Below, one piece after another: positions 34,085-44,324 of a stretch of DNA of 64,000 nt. Under the pieces are notes generated by a model. It made no database searches and was not told the origin of the DNA. It saw only the letters and a list, made by a program, of their open reading frames with translations. Position 1 is the first letter of the stretch, and every line of letters starts with the position of its first letter. Source of the DNA: Mycobacterium sp. GTDB lineage: Bacteria > Actinomycetota > Actinomycetes > Mycobacteriales > Mycobacteriaceae. Made by a program: the position numbers and the translations under genes. The stretch spans positions 124,001-188,000 of the forward strand of contig JAOPWC010000114.1 of the NCBI GenBank assembly GCA_025965895.1, given 5' to 3'.

Positions 34085-34848
34085 GCGACGACGACCTCGA
34101 CACCGGAGTTGGTCAGCTCGCCGCGGTCGTTCCCCGAGATTTCGGAATCGGTGATCAGGACGTCTACGCGGTCAATCGGAGCGAAGCTCATCAATTCCTC
34201 GCGGCCCACCTTCGAGGAATCGGCGACCACGACGACATAGTTGGCGCTGTGCACCATCGCGCGCTTGACAGCGGCCTCTTCGCTGTCCGGCGTCGAAAGG
34301 CCGTGCGCCACGCTGATCGCATTGGTGCCGATGAACGCGACGTCCACGCGCAGGGTGTCGAGTATCCGCAGCGCCGGTTCGCCCACCGTCGCGTGCGTCA
34401 CTCCACGCACCCGGCCCCCGAGCAGCTGCAGCGAGATCGCCGGCGCCGTCGCCAGTCGCGCGGCGATCGGCACGGAGTTGGTGACGACGACGAATTCCCG
34501 ATCCGGCGGCAGCAAGGCCGCGAACCGGCCGGTGGTGGTGCCGGCGTCCAGAAGCACACTGCCCCCGCTGATCGGCAGAAACGCGAGGGCAGCCCGCGCG
34601 ATCGCGTCTTTGTAATCGGCCCGCGTGTTCTCGCGTTCCATGACATCGGGCTCGACCACGCGAAGTGCCCGTACCGGGACCGCGCCCCCGTGAACGCGGC
34701 GCAGGATGCCGGCGCGGTCGAGCACCGCCAGGTCACGGCGGACGGTCTCGGTGGTGACGTCATAGGCCTGTGCCAGGTCGGCCACGGATGCACGGCCTTT
34801 GTTGATGACGAGCGAAGCGATGGCCTGCTGTCGTTCTTCCGCGTACAC
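34081..34848 (-). CDS. fruR: DeoR-family repressor FruR
   Basis: 255 residues. N-terminal winged helix-turn-helix (RQQAIASLVINKGRASVADL, ETVRRDLAVLDRAGILRRVH) and C-terminal DeoR sensor domain (DAGTTTGRFA, IGTNAISVAHGLSTPD) that binds a phosphosugar, probably fructose 1-phosphate. First gene of fruR-fruK-fruA-ptsH, divergent from ptsI. Direct repeats before the fruR start are candidate operators and would allow control of both transcription units. Confidence 0.9.
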   Translation of the reverse strand: MYAEERQQAIASLVINKGRASVADLAQAYDVTTETVRRDLAVLDRAGILRRVHGGAVPVRALRVVEPDVMERENTRADYKDAIARAALAFLPISGGSVLLDAGTTTGRFAALLPPDREFVVVTNSVPIAARLATAPAISLQLLGGRVRGVTHATVGEPALRILDTLRVDVAFIGTNAISVAHGLSTPDSEEAAVKRAMVHSANYVVVVADSSKVGREELMSFAPIDRVDVLITDSEISGNDRGELTNSGVEVVVA

Positions 34849-34856
34849 GATTCTCC

Positions 34857-34926
34857 GGTTATGTGGTTTTATGGCCCCGGTTGTTGGTTATGCTTGGTTT
34901 TACGCTTGTTTGTGTTGACTTGTCAA
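34857..34926. promoter_or_regulatory. fruR-ptsI control region: direct repeats and a palindrome
   Basis: GGTTATG-N1-GGTTTTA (34857-34871) and GGTTATG-N3-GGTTTTA (34886-34902) are two direct repeats 29-31 bp apart, the layout often used by DeoR repressors. TTGAC-TT-GTCAA (34915-34926) is a perfect palindrome whose left half could serve as -35 for ptsI, with TGTAAC at 34936-34941 as a weak -10. The whole 101-bp interval is AT-rich for this genome. Confidence 0.5.
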
Positions 34927-34949
34927 GGTTCCGTTGTAACCTGGTTCAC

Positions 34950-36668
34950 GTGACAGCGTCCTCGGCGGCTACATCACTGCACGCCACATCTCTCGAACCC
35001 GAGCCCCGAAGCGTGCTGACGGGCGTGCCGGTGGTGGCAGGCGTCGGGTATGCGCCGGTGATCCGTCCCGGCCGGCTTCCGGCGCTCGACGGCTTGACAG
35101 AGACGCCGGAACTCGACGAGCAGGACCGCCCGATCGAGAGTGCGCGGTTCGCCGCCGCGGCGTCGGCGGTGGCGAGCCGGCTTCGCGAACGTGCTCAGCT
35201 CGCGACCGGCGCGGCGTCGGAAGTTCTGGCCGCGACCGCCGCGCTCGCCCAGGACCGCGCGTGGCTGGGGGCTGCTGAAAAACGAATCACGGCGGGAACG
35301 CCGGCGGTGCGCGCGACAGTGGAGGCCATCGCGCAGTTCGTCGACGTTTTCACTCAGATCGGCGGCCTGATGGCCGAACGAGTGACGGATCTGAACGACA
35401 TCCGTGACCGCGTCGTCGCTGAACTCAGCGGACTGCCCGAACCCGGGGTGCCACAGCCCAGGCAACCGTCGATCCTGTGCGCCGGGGACCTGGCCCCGGC
35501 CGACACCGCGGGCCTCGACCCTGCGCTCATCGTGGGGCTTGCCACCACCCTCGGCGGCCCCACCAGTCACACCGCGATCATTGCGCGCCAGTTGGGCATC
35601 CCCTGCGTCGTCGCGGCAGGCGGCCTCGACGATGTACCCGCCGGAACCCTGGTGATGGTCGACGGGAGCCGCGGAACCGTGACCGTCTCGCCCGACGAAT
35701 CGGTGGCATGGGACACGGTGAACAATGCCAGGCGCGAAGCCGAGTTGCTGGCCGGCTGGACCGGACCCGGTACGACGTCAGACGGCTACGCCGTCTCGGT
35801 GCTCGCCAATGTGCAGGACGGCACCGCGGCCCGCACCGCCCGCGAGACGCCGGCCGAAGGCGTCGGTTTGTTCCGCACCGAGTTGTGCTTCCTCAACCGA
35901 GACACCGAGCCAACTGTCGAGGAGCAGGCCCGGATCTACGGCGAAGTGCTGGAAGAGTTTTCAGGGCACAAGGTGGTCATCCGGACGCTCGACGCCGGTT
36001 CGGACAAGCCGCTGAAGTTCGTCGGTCACCCCGAAGAGGCCAACCCTGCGCTCGGCGTGCGCGGCGTCCGGATCGCCGAGCGCAATCCCGGCCTGTTGGA
36101 GCGGCAGCTAAAGGCCATCGCCGCCGCGGCGACGGCCACCGGCAACGCGCCGTGGGTGATGGCCCCGATGGTCTCCACCGCCGACGAGGCCAGGGCATTC
36201 GCCACGCTCGCACGCTGCTACCGCCTGACCCCGGGGGTCATGATCGAGGTGCCCGCCGCCGCGCTGCTGGCCGGCAAGATCCTCGAGCACGTCGAGTTTC
36301 TCTCGATCGGCACCAACGACCTGGCCCAGTACACGATGGCCGCCGACCGGATGTCGGCGGAACTTGCCGCGCTCACCGACCCGTGGCAGCCCGCGGTGCT
36401 GGCCCTGGTCGCTACCACGGCCCAGGCGGGCGCCCGGGCGGCCAAGCCGGTCGGGGTCTGCGGTGAAGCGGCGGCCGACCCTCTGCTGGCATGCGTGCTG
36501 GTCGGCCTCGGCGTCACGTCATTGTCCGCGGCAGCCGCGGCGGTCGCCGGGGTGCGGGCCAAGCTGGCGACGGTCACGATCGAGCAGTGCCGCGCCGCGG
36601 CCGACGCCGTGCTCGCCACCGCAGGCCCCGCGGCGGCTCGGGCCGCGGCGCTGGCGGTCCTGAGCTGA
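34950..36668 (+). CDS. ptsI: PTS Enzyme I
   Basis: 572 residues. Transfers phosphate from PEP to HPr. The phosphorylated His is in GGPTSHTAIIARQLGIP, the PEP-utiliser signature includes GVGLFRTELCFLNR, and the Mg/PEP-binding and catalytic regions read IRTLDAGSDKP and EFLSIGTNDLAQYT near the C-terminus. GTG 34950 is chosen because the frame upstream to 34863 crosses the operator region; the transcript may be leaderless or nearly so. Divergent from the fru operon, completing the phosphorelay. Confidence 0.94.
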   Translation: MTASSAATSLHATSLEPEPRSVLTGVPVVAGVGYAPVIRPGRLPALDGLTETPELDEQDRPIESARFAAAASAVASRLRERAQLATGAASEVLAATAALAQDRAWLGAAEKRITAGTPAVRATVEAIAQFVDVFTQIGGLMAERVTDLNDIRDRVVAELSGLPEPGVPQPRQPSILCAGDLAPADTAGLDPALIVGLATTLGGPTSHTAIIARQLGIPCVVAAGGLDDVPAGTLVMVDGSRGTVTVSPDESVAWDTVNNARREAELLAGWTGPGTTSDGYAVSVLANVQDGTAARTARETPAEGVGLFRTELCFLNRDTEPTVEEQARIYGEVLEEFSGHKVVIRTLDAGSDKPLKFVGHPEEANPALGVRGVRIAERNPGLLERQLKAIAAAATATGNAPWVMAPMVSTADEARAFATLARCYRLTPGVMIEVPAAALLAGKILEHVEFLSIGTNDLAQYTMAADRMSAELAALTDPWQPAVLALVATTAQAGARAAKPVGVCGEAAADPLLACVLVGLGVTSLSAAAAAVAGVRAKLATVTIEQCRAAADAVLATAGPAAARAAALAVLS

Positions 36669-36678
36669 GGGGAATAAT

Positions 36679-36692
36679 CGGACTTCGGTCCG
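36679..36692 (+). terminator. TTCG-loop hairpin after ptsI
   Basis: CGGAC-TTCG-GTCCG forms a 5-bp stem capped by the very stable TTCG tetraloop, 11 bp after the ptsI stop and 12 bp before the pirin ATG. It could end the ptsI transcript or sit in the pirin leader. Only a short T-containing stretch (GTTGT) follows. Confidence 0.35.
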
Positions 36693-36704
36693 GTTGTACC
36701 GTAC

Positions 36705-37682
36705 ATGCCTGCTATCACAGCTGACATCCTGACCCTTCCCCACGTCGCGGCGGCCGGCCCGACCGACACCGAACGTCCGGTGCGCTCGGTGACCACGGGG
36801 CCCCGCAGCTTCGAGGGTGAGGGTTTTCCCGTCGTCCGTGCCTTCGCCGGGGTGAGCGCCGCGGCGCTCGACCCGTTCGTGCACATGGATCAGATGGGCG
36901 AAGTCGAATACCAGCCCGGTGAGCCCAAGGGCACGCCGTGGCATCCACACCGCGGATTCGAAACCGTCACGTACATGATCGACGGCCGCTTCGCGCACCA
37001 GGACTCCCACGGTGGCGGTGGCCTGATCACCGACGGTGCGACCCAGTGGATGACCGCCGGATCCGGCATCCTGCACATCGAGACGCCGCCCGCCGATCTC
37101 GTGGAGACCGGGGGAATCTTCAATGGCATCCAACTCTGGGTCAATCTGCCGAAAGCCGAGAAATTCACCCCGCCGAAATACCAGGCGATCGAGGGCAACC
37201 AGGTCGCGCTTGTGGCCTCCGATGACGGCGGGTCGCTGCTCCGGATCATCGCCGGCGAGATCGGCCAGTACCAGGGCCCCGGGTCCACGCACACGCCGAT
37301 CACATTGGCGCACGCAACCATTCAGCCGGCCGCCGAAGTCAACATCCCGTGGAACCGCGAGTTCAACGCATTGGTGTACGTGCTGTCGGGCCGCGGCAGC
37401 GTCGGCCCCGTCGGCCACCCGATCCAACAGGGCCAGTTGGCCGTGCTCGGCCCCGGCGACCGGATCAGTATGACGGCAGCGCGGTCACAGGACTCGAACC
37501 GTCCGGCACTCGAGGTGCTGCTGCTGGGTGGAAAGCCGATCCGTGAACCGGTCTTTCAATACGGTCCATTCGTGATGAACTCCAAATCCGAAGTGGCCCA
37601 AGCGTTCGAGGACTACCAGTCCGGCAGGTTCGGCACCATTCCACCGAACGCGCTGATGCCGCACCGGCCGACGACTGCCTGA
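36705..37682 (+). CDS. Pirin family protein
   Basis: A 325-residue bicupin. The N-terminal pirin domain carries the metal ligands in HPHRGFETVTYMIDG and HQDSHGGGG, with the pirin block GIQLWVNLPKAEKF at about residue 140. The C-terminal cupin (RGSVGPVGHPIQQGQLAVLG) completes the fold. Bacterial pirins are iron-containing redox sensors or quercetinase-like enzymes; the role here is open. The ATG start is clear. It follows ptsI but the hairpin between suggests independent transcription. Confidence 0.9.
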   Translation: MPAITADILTLPHVAAAGPTDTERPVRSVTTGPRSFEGEGFPVVRAFAGVSAAALDPFVHMDQMGEVEYQPGEPKGTPWHPHRGFETVTYMIDGRFAHQDSHGGGGLITDGATQWMTAGSGILHIETPPADLVETGGIFNGIQLWVNLPKAEKFTPPKYQAIEGNQVALVASDDGGSLLRIIAGEIGQYQGPGSTHTPITLAHATIQPAAEVNIPWNREFNALVYVLSGRGSVGPVGHPIQQGQLAVLGPGDRISMTAARSQDSNRPALEVLLLGGKPIREPVFQYGPFVMNSKSEVAQAFEDYQSGRFGTIPPNALMPHRPTTA

Positions 37683-37852
37683 GCTCAACGCCCGACACCG
37701 CCGCCGGAGCCCCGCGTCCATGGCCGCCTGGATAGTACGGCCGGGATGACACAGCCGGCTCATATCCGGCGGAAAGCTGGACCCCAGCTTCACACCTGAC
37801 GCTTGAGACGTCGCACCCGTGACGCCGAGGTAGTCAGAAGGAGCCATCAATT

Positions 37853-38578
37853 ATGCTCAGCACAGCGATGTCGAAATACCCGCTCCTGGCGGTCGTCGGA
37901 ATGACCGCACTGTCGTTGGCCGCATGCGGTTCGTCCACGACCAATTCGCCGACCACATCGACTCACGCGAACGGGTCCACGACGACCGCGCCGTCGACGT
38001 CGGGGGCTCCGTCGGCCAACGGCAATGACCGCGTGGCAGGACTGATCGCATCGGTGTCGGGAACGACGATCCAGGTCACCCAGCCGAACGGCACCGCTGC
38101 CGCCGCATTCTCGCCGTCGACGAAGATCTCCGAGCTTTCGCCGGCTCAACTCACCGATGTCACGCCCGGCAGTTGTGTAGCGGTCCGCCCGGCCCGGGGC
38201 AGCGGCCCGCAAAGCGGTGGCACGGTGACCGCCCGGTCAGTGTTGATCAGCCCTGCGGCAAACGGCCAATGCCAACCATCGAGCGGACGTGGTGGCGTCG
38301 GCGGCACGGTCAGCTCGGTCAGCGGTAACACGATCGTCCTTACGACGACGGGCTCCGACGGCACCAACTCCCCGACGAACGTCCAGGTCGGCGACACCAC
38401 GACCTACGCCAAGCGGGCCGTGGCGAACCCCCAGGCAATAGCGCCGGGCAAGTGCATCACCGCGCGCGGCACGAAGGACAGCAGCGCGACGTTGCAGGCG
38501 ACGGCGATCAACCTGCGCCCGGCAGACAACGGCACATGCCCGCAGGCGAACCGAAACGGCCACCGTCCCGGCGGCTGA
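37853..38578 (+). CDS. Putative lipoprotein with DUF5666-like repeats
   Basis: 241 residues with a lipoprotein signal: MSKYPLLAVVGMTALSLAAC ends in the lipobox Leu-Ala-Ala-Cys at about residue 25. A Ser/Thr-rich linker (about 26-55) leads to two beta-rich modules of DUF5666 type (GLIASVSGTTIQVTQPNG; GGTVSSVSGNTIVLTTTGSD), each ending in a Cys-containing GxCV/GKCI segment. Likely attached to the outer face of the membrane; role unknown. AGAAGGAG lies 8 bases before ATG 37853; ATG 37868 is an alternative. Confidence 0.75.
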   Translation: MLSTAMSKYPLLAVVGMTALSLAACGSSTTNSPTTSTHANGSTTTAPSTSGAPSANGNDRVAGLIASVSGTTIQVTQPNGTAAAAFSPSTKISELSPAQLTDVTPGSCVAVRPARGSGPQSGGTVTARSVLISPAANGQCQPSSGRGGVGGTVSSVSGNTIVLTTTGSDGTNSPTNVQVGDTTTYAKRAVANPQAIAPGKCITARGTKDSSATLQATAINLRPADNGTCPQANRNGHRPGG

Positions 38579-38638
38579 GGAGCCACGGCCGAAGGCGTGC
38601 AGCGGCCTTCCCGGGGAGCACCACTACTGTCCCGAGCT

Positions 38639-38773
38639 ATGCCGCGCACCGATGACATCACTGGAATCGTCGGCGCCACGGCGCTTGGTGCCGTCGCGCC
38701 CTACGACAGGCAGGTGCCGCGGGACGTAGAAGACGCCACGCCGATCAGTGTTTTCGTAACCGCAGAGCGCTGA
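38639..38773 (+). pseudogene. Internally deleted TIGR00027 methyltransferase relic
   Basis: A 44-codon frame starts MPRTDDITGIVGATALG, the N-terminus of the mycobacterial SAM methyltransferases at 42-45 kb (compare MARTDNDTW...VGSTAV). It continues directly as YDRQVPRDVEDATPISVFVT-AER, matching their C-terminal end (compare LGRPLPENLDED...FVTAE). About 250 internal codons, with the AdoMet site, are gone, yet the frame is kept. A non-functional remnant in an otherwise gene-free 337-bp interval before the transpeptidase gene. Confidence 0.7.
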
Positions 38774-38915
38774 ATTCGGTAGCGAATCGCGGCCCGCGCG
38801 GGGTGGCCCGCAGCGCGCGGAAGCCGTCCTCGCGACTACCATTTTCAGACATCCGTTCCATTCAGAGCATGTTTTTCGAGGAGCACCGCTGGCCGAGCCG
38901 AATGAACCTGCAGAT

Positions 38916-40175
38916 GTGTCCGCGACCTCGAGTCGCCGCGCGCGCGCCTTCGGTCTTGCCGCCATCCTGATCCTGCTCGCGGCGCTGTCCGCGATGGACA
39001 GCGCCGCGCTGTCCAAATGCCCGGGCGGCTGCCGAACGATCACCGCTGCGCGCTCGGCCGCACCCCTGCCGGCGCCGGCGATCGTGACGATCACCCCGGC
39101 ACCCAATGCCGGCGACGTGGACCCCCTGGCGCGTGTTTCGGTGGACGCGGCGACGGGGGTGCTGACCGATGTGCAGATGGTCAATGACGCCGGCAGGGTG
39201 ATCGGGGGGATCATGACGCCCGACAACACCGCCTGGAAGCCTGCGGTGCCGCTCGGTTACGGCCGCACCTACACGATCAAGGTGGCCAGCAGGGGCCCGG
39301 GCGGAGTCGCCTCGAGCCAGGTGTCGAGGTTTTCGACATTGACGCCGAACAGCCAAACCGCGGTGTCGCTGAACTCCACGTCGGGAGCGAGCCTGCAGGA
39401 GGGCGGCAAATACGGCATCGGGATGGTGATCGTGGCCCACTTCGATGAGCCGATCGGCGACCGGGCGGCGGCGGAACGCCGGCTCGTCGTGACCACTTCT
39501 CCGCCCGTGCAGGGATCCTGGTACTGGATGGACGACCAGACCGTGCACTGGCGTCCGGAGCATTACTTCGCGCCGGGAACGGCGGTGCGGGTGGCGGCCA
39601 ACATCTACGGGGTCGGGCTCGGTGACGGGCTCTACGGCCAACAGGACAGCCAGGCGTCGTTCACGATCGGCGATGCGCATCTGTCGATCGCCGACGACGC
39701 GACAAAACAAGTCAGCGTCTTCGACAACGGAGCGCTGGTCCGCACAATGCCGACCTCGATGGGGATGGGCGGTACCGAGCAGATCGGTGGACGGACGCTG
39801 TCGTTCTGGACTCCGTCGGGTGTGTACACGGTGATGGACAAAGGCAATCCGGTGATCATGGATTCCTCCACGTTCGGGTTGCCCATTAACTCTCGGCTGG
39901 GATATCGCGAATCCATCAAATACGCCACTCGGATCAGCATCGACGGCATATATCTTCACGAACTCGACGCGACGGTGTGGGCGCAGGGCAACACCGACAC
40001 TTCGCATGGGTGCCTGAACCTCAACGCCGATAACGCCAGGTGGTTTTTTGACTTCTCCCAGCCCGGCGACGTCGTGGAAATCCACAACACCGGCGGCGCT
40101 CCGCTGCCAATCTGGCAAAACGGCGACTGGACGGTCCCCTGGGACCAGTGGCGCAAAGGCAGCGCGCTGGACTGA
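38916..40175 (+). CDS. L,D-transpeptidase (YkuD domain)
   Basis: About 419 residues; makes 3-3 peptidoglycan crosslinks outside the membrane. A signal-anchor helix (AFGLAAILILLAALSAM) is followed by two Ig-like domains (about 50-150 and 150-265) and the YkuD domain from about 275, with catalytic motif DTSHGCLNLNADNARW. GTG 38916 has no ribosome site. Nine codons upstream, CTG 38889 lies 5 bases after GAGGAG and would give MAEPNEPADVSATS, a convincing N-terminus. The true start may therefore be CTG. Similar to LdtMt-type enzymes; exact paralogue not determined. Confidence 0.92.
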   Translation: MSATSSRRARAFGLAAILILLAALSAMDSAALSKCPGGCRTITAARSAAPLPAPAIVTITPAPNAGDVDPLARVSVDAATGVLTDVQMVNDAGRVIGGIMTPDNTAWKPAVPLGYGRTYTIKVASRGPGGVASSQVSRFSTLTPNSQTAVSLNSTSGASLQEGGKYGIGMVIVAHFDEPIGDRAAAERRLVVTTSPPVQGSWYWMDDQTVHWRPEHYFAPGTAVRVAANIYGVGLGDGLYGQQDSQASFTIGDAHLSIADDATKQVSVFDNGALVRTMPTSMGMGGTEQIGGRTLSFWTPSGVYTVMDKGNPVIMDSSTFGLPINSRLGYRESIKYATRISIDGIYLHELDATVWAQGNTDTSHGCLNLNADNARWFFDFSQPGDVVEIHNTGGAPLPIWQNGDWTVPWDQWRKGSALD

Positions 40176-40285
40176 GCCGGGCTCGACCTCCCTCCTCGGG
40201 TTTCGGGCCGGCGGCAACGGGTAGGCGAATAACGACGGCCCAGAACCAGGGTTCAGCGAAACCGACGATGCGGGGAGGACGCGCC

Positions 40286-40666
40286 GTGACTGGCACCGCC
40301 AAGGACATCGATGTGGAACGTGGCGGCAACGAGCAGGCCACGCCGAATCGAGGGGGTGGCCATCCCCGCGCCCGACGATGGACGACCTGGCTGTTGGCGC
40401 TGCTCACGGTGCCGGTCGCGGTCGTGGTGGTCATCTTCGATCTCGGTGCGGTGATGAGCACCTCCGGCTGCACCAGCGATTCGTGTCAGGGCCCAAGTGG
40501 TTGGGTCTTCGGGATCCTGCTCTACGGCGCCCCCGTCGTCGCGGCCCTGGCGATCCTCATCTCGTTCTTCACCGCGAGGCGCCCGTGGGGCATCGTTGTG
40601 CCGCTCTGCGGGCTGGCGCTTCTCGTCGCCGACATCGCCGTCACGGATTTCTCATTCCGTACATAG
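40286..40666 (+). CDS. Small integral membrane protein
   Basis: 126 residues starting at GTG 40286 (GGGGAGG about 8 bases upstream; the longer frame from 40148 overlaps the transpeptidase end). A charged cytoplasmic N-terminus of about 50 residues precedes three hydrophobic helices: WLLALLTVPVAVVVVIFDLG, WVFGILLYGAPVVAALAILI and WGIVVPLCGLALLVADIAV. Two Cys (STSGCTSDSC) lie in the first loop and could form a disulfide outside the membrane. Family not recognised. Confidence 0.65.
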   Translation: MTGTAKDIDVERGGNEQATPNRGGGHPRARRWTTWLLALLTVPVAVVVVIFDLGAVMSTSGCTSDSCQGPSGWVFGILLYGAPVVAALAILISFFTARRPWGIVVPLCGLALLVADIAVTDFSFRT

Positions 40667-40754
40667 ACGCACAGCCAACACCCACGCCGGTAACCTGCCG
40701 CGGTCCCAGCATCACGTGCGACCATGGTGATGACGCTCATGGTTGGGAGAGTCT

Positions 40755-41483
40755 GTGTCACCTGCCCGTTGGCTTCGAGCGGTCGCCCTGGTCAGCCTGA
40801 CGGCGACGCTCATGGCATCGGCGTGCTTATGGTCTCCGACCGTTCCCATACCGGAAGCCGTGCCGCCTGCGGGTGACGCGGTGCCCGCCATCGACACACA
40901 TCTCCGCGGCCGGCCGGCTGATCAACTGCACAGCTGGGCCGCTGAACGTGCGCCCGGCCTCGGTATGCCCGTTCTGGCGCTCGAGGCGTACGGCTACGCC
41001 GCCAAGGTCGCCCAGGTCGAGAACGAGAAGTGTCACCTGAGTTGGACGACACTGGCCGGCATCGGCATGGTCGAGAGCCACAACGGCACCTACAAGGGTG
41101 CGACGATTGCGCCCAATGGTGATGTCCGCCCACGGATCCGGGGTGTGCGTCTGGACGGCTCGCGCGGCAACCTGCAGATCGTCGACGACACTCCCGGCGA
41201 GTCCGCCAATGAACCGGCGTATGCGCGCGCGATGGGGCCCATGCAGTTCATCCCCGAGACGTGGCGGCTCTATGGCGTCGACGCGCACAACGACGGCGTC
41301 GTCTCCCCGGACAACCTCGACGACGCCGCCCTGTCGGCGGCGGGCTACCTGTGCTATCGCGGCCACAATCTGGCGACACCTCGCGGCTGGATGGCGGCGG
41401 TGTTGGCCTACAACAACTCCCGGTTGTATGCCCGCACCGTCCGGCGGTGGGCCACGGCGTACGCGGGAGGCCATAGCCTTTGA
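40755..41483 (+). CDS. Secreted lytic murein transglycosylase
   Basis: 242 residues. An N-terminal signal segment (WLRAVALVSLTATLMASAC) with a Cys that only partly fits a lipobox leads to an SLT-type lysozyme-like domain: LAGIGMVESHNGTYKGA with the catalytic Glu, MGPMQFIPETWRLYG and YNNSRLYARTV are the family blocks (RlpA/MltB-like group). Cleaves peptidoglycan glycan strands. GTG 40755 has GGGAGAG upstream. With the nearby L,D-transpeptidase it forms a small cell-wall-remodelling group. Confidence 0.85.
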   Translation: MSPARWLRAVALVSLTATLMASACLWSPTVPIPEAVPPAGDAVPAIDTHLRGRPADQLHSWAAERAPGLGMPVLALEAYGYAAKVAQVENEKCHLSWTTLAGIGMVESHNGTYKGATIAPNGDVRPRIRGVRLDGSRGNLQIVDDTPGESANEPAYARAMGPMQFIPETWRLYGVDAHNDGVVSPDNLDDAALSAAGYLCYRGHNLATPRGWMAAVLAYNNSRLYARTVRRWATAYAGGHSL

Positions 41484-41653
41484 CGTCTCCGTCCCAGCGC
41501 GAGGGCCGAGACTTTCAGCAGGCCACCATTATTCGGGCTGCCGGGGGTCAATGCGCAGTTCAGTTGTCCGGTGCGAGCGCAGCTTTGCCAGTCGAATTTC
41601 GTTGTGGCGTGTGAACCAATGCGGGTAACATCTCGTTTTCGTGATTTTCGGAA

Positions 41654-41663
41654 GCCATATGGC
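41654..41663. promoter_or_regulatory. Palindrome before the Rv0144-like TetR
   Basis: GCCATATGGC, a perfect 10-bp palindrome, 11 bp before the TetR GTG and overlapping a possible -10 (CAGAAT). It may be an autoregulatory site; there is no second copy in the visible upstream region. The 191-bp interval otherwise holds nothing I can identify. Confidence 0.3.
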
Positions 41664-41674
41664 AGAATACGGAC

Positions 41675-42313
41675 GTGTCGTCGGCGACTAGGGGGCCGGG
41701 CCGACCCCCCGCAGCAAAGGCTGCCGAAACGCGCGAGCGCATCATCCGCGCTGCGAGACAGGTGTTTAGCGAACTGGGCTACGACGCGGCCACGTTCCAG
41801 GAAATCGCTGTTCGCGCCGACCTTACCCGTCCCGCGATCAACCATTATTTCAAGAGCAAACGAGTGCTCTATGAACAAGTAATCGAGACGACGAACGCGA
41901 TGGTGGTAAGTGTCGGCGTTCAAAAAGCATTCGAATCCAACAGCCTCATCGGGCAGTTATCGGCCTTTATCTACGCGGCAACCCAGGCCGACGCCCACGA
42001 CCGTTCCGCCGCCGCATTTCTGGTCACATCGGTACTGGAATCCCAGCGCCATCCCGAGTTGCGCCAGGCACCTGAACACGACGCACTTCGGAACACGCGC
42101 GAGTTCTTGTTGTGGGCGGTCAACGGCGCGATGGAGCGCGGGGAGTTGCACACCGACACCAAAGTGGGGCCGCTCGCCGAGATGCTGGTGTCGATGCTGT
42201 GGGGCATGGGGTTCTACGCCGGCTTCGTCGGCAGTCACGAGGAGCTCGAGGTCCTCACCGAGCAGTTCCGGCTGCTGCTGAAGGGCAGACTTTGGGATCT
42301 GAAGGAAGAATAG
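41675..42313 (+). CDS. TetR family regulator (Rv0144-like)
   Basis: 212 residues. Helix-turn-helix at about 30-65 (GYDAATFQEIAVRADLTRPA followed by INHYFKSKRVLYEQV), C-terminal all-helical ligand domain. GTG 41675 gives MSSATRGPGRPPAAK. It precedes the methyltransferase array in the same direction, the same order as Rv0144-Rv0145-Rv0146, so control of the methyltransferases is possible but not shown. Confidence 0.88.
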   Translation: MSSATRGPGRPPAAKAAETRERIIRAARQVFSELGYDAATFQEIAVRADLTRPAINHYFKSKRVLYEQVIETTNAMVVSVGVQKAFESNSLIGQLSAFIYAATQADAHDRSAAAFLVTSVLESQRHPELRQAPEHDALRNTREFLLWAVNGAMERGELHTDTKVGPLAEMLVSMLWGMGFYAGFVGSHEELEVLTEQFRLLLKGRLWDLKEE

Positions 42314-42389
42314 GGCACCACAGTGCGCGCGTGATTTGCCGCACACCAGCGTCTAGCACACCTAACTGGTTCGGTAGCATGGCTTCGAG

Positions 42390-44320
<1,931 letters not shown>

Positions 44321-44324
44321 CGAG

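Noticed and set aside
38862..40217. 451-codon minus-strand frame opposite the L,D-transpeptidase
   Set aside because: Shadow frame; the plus strand encodes a complete YkuD enzyme with catalytic motif.
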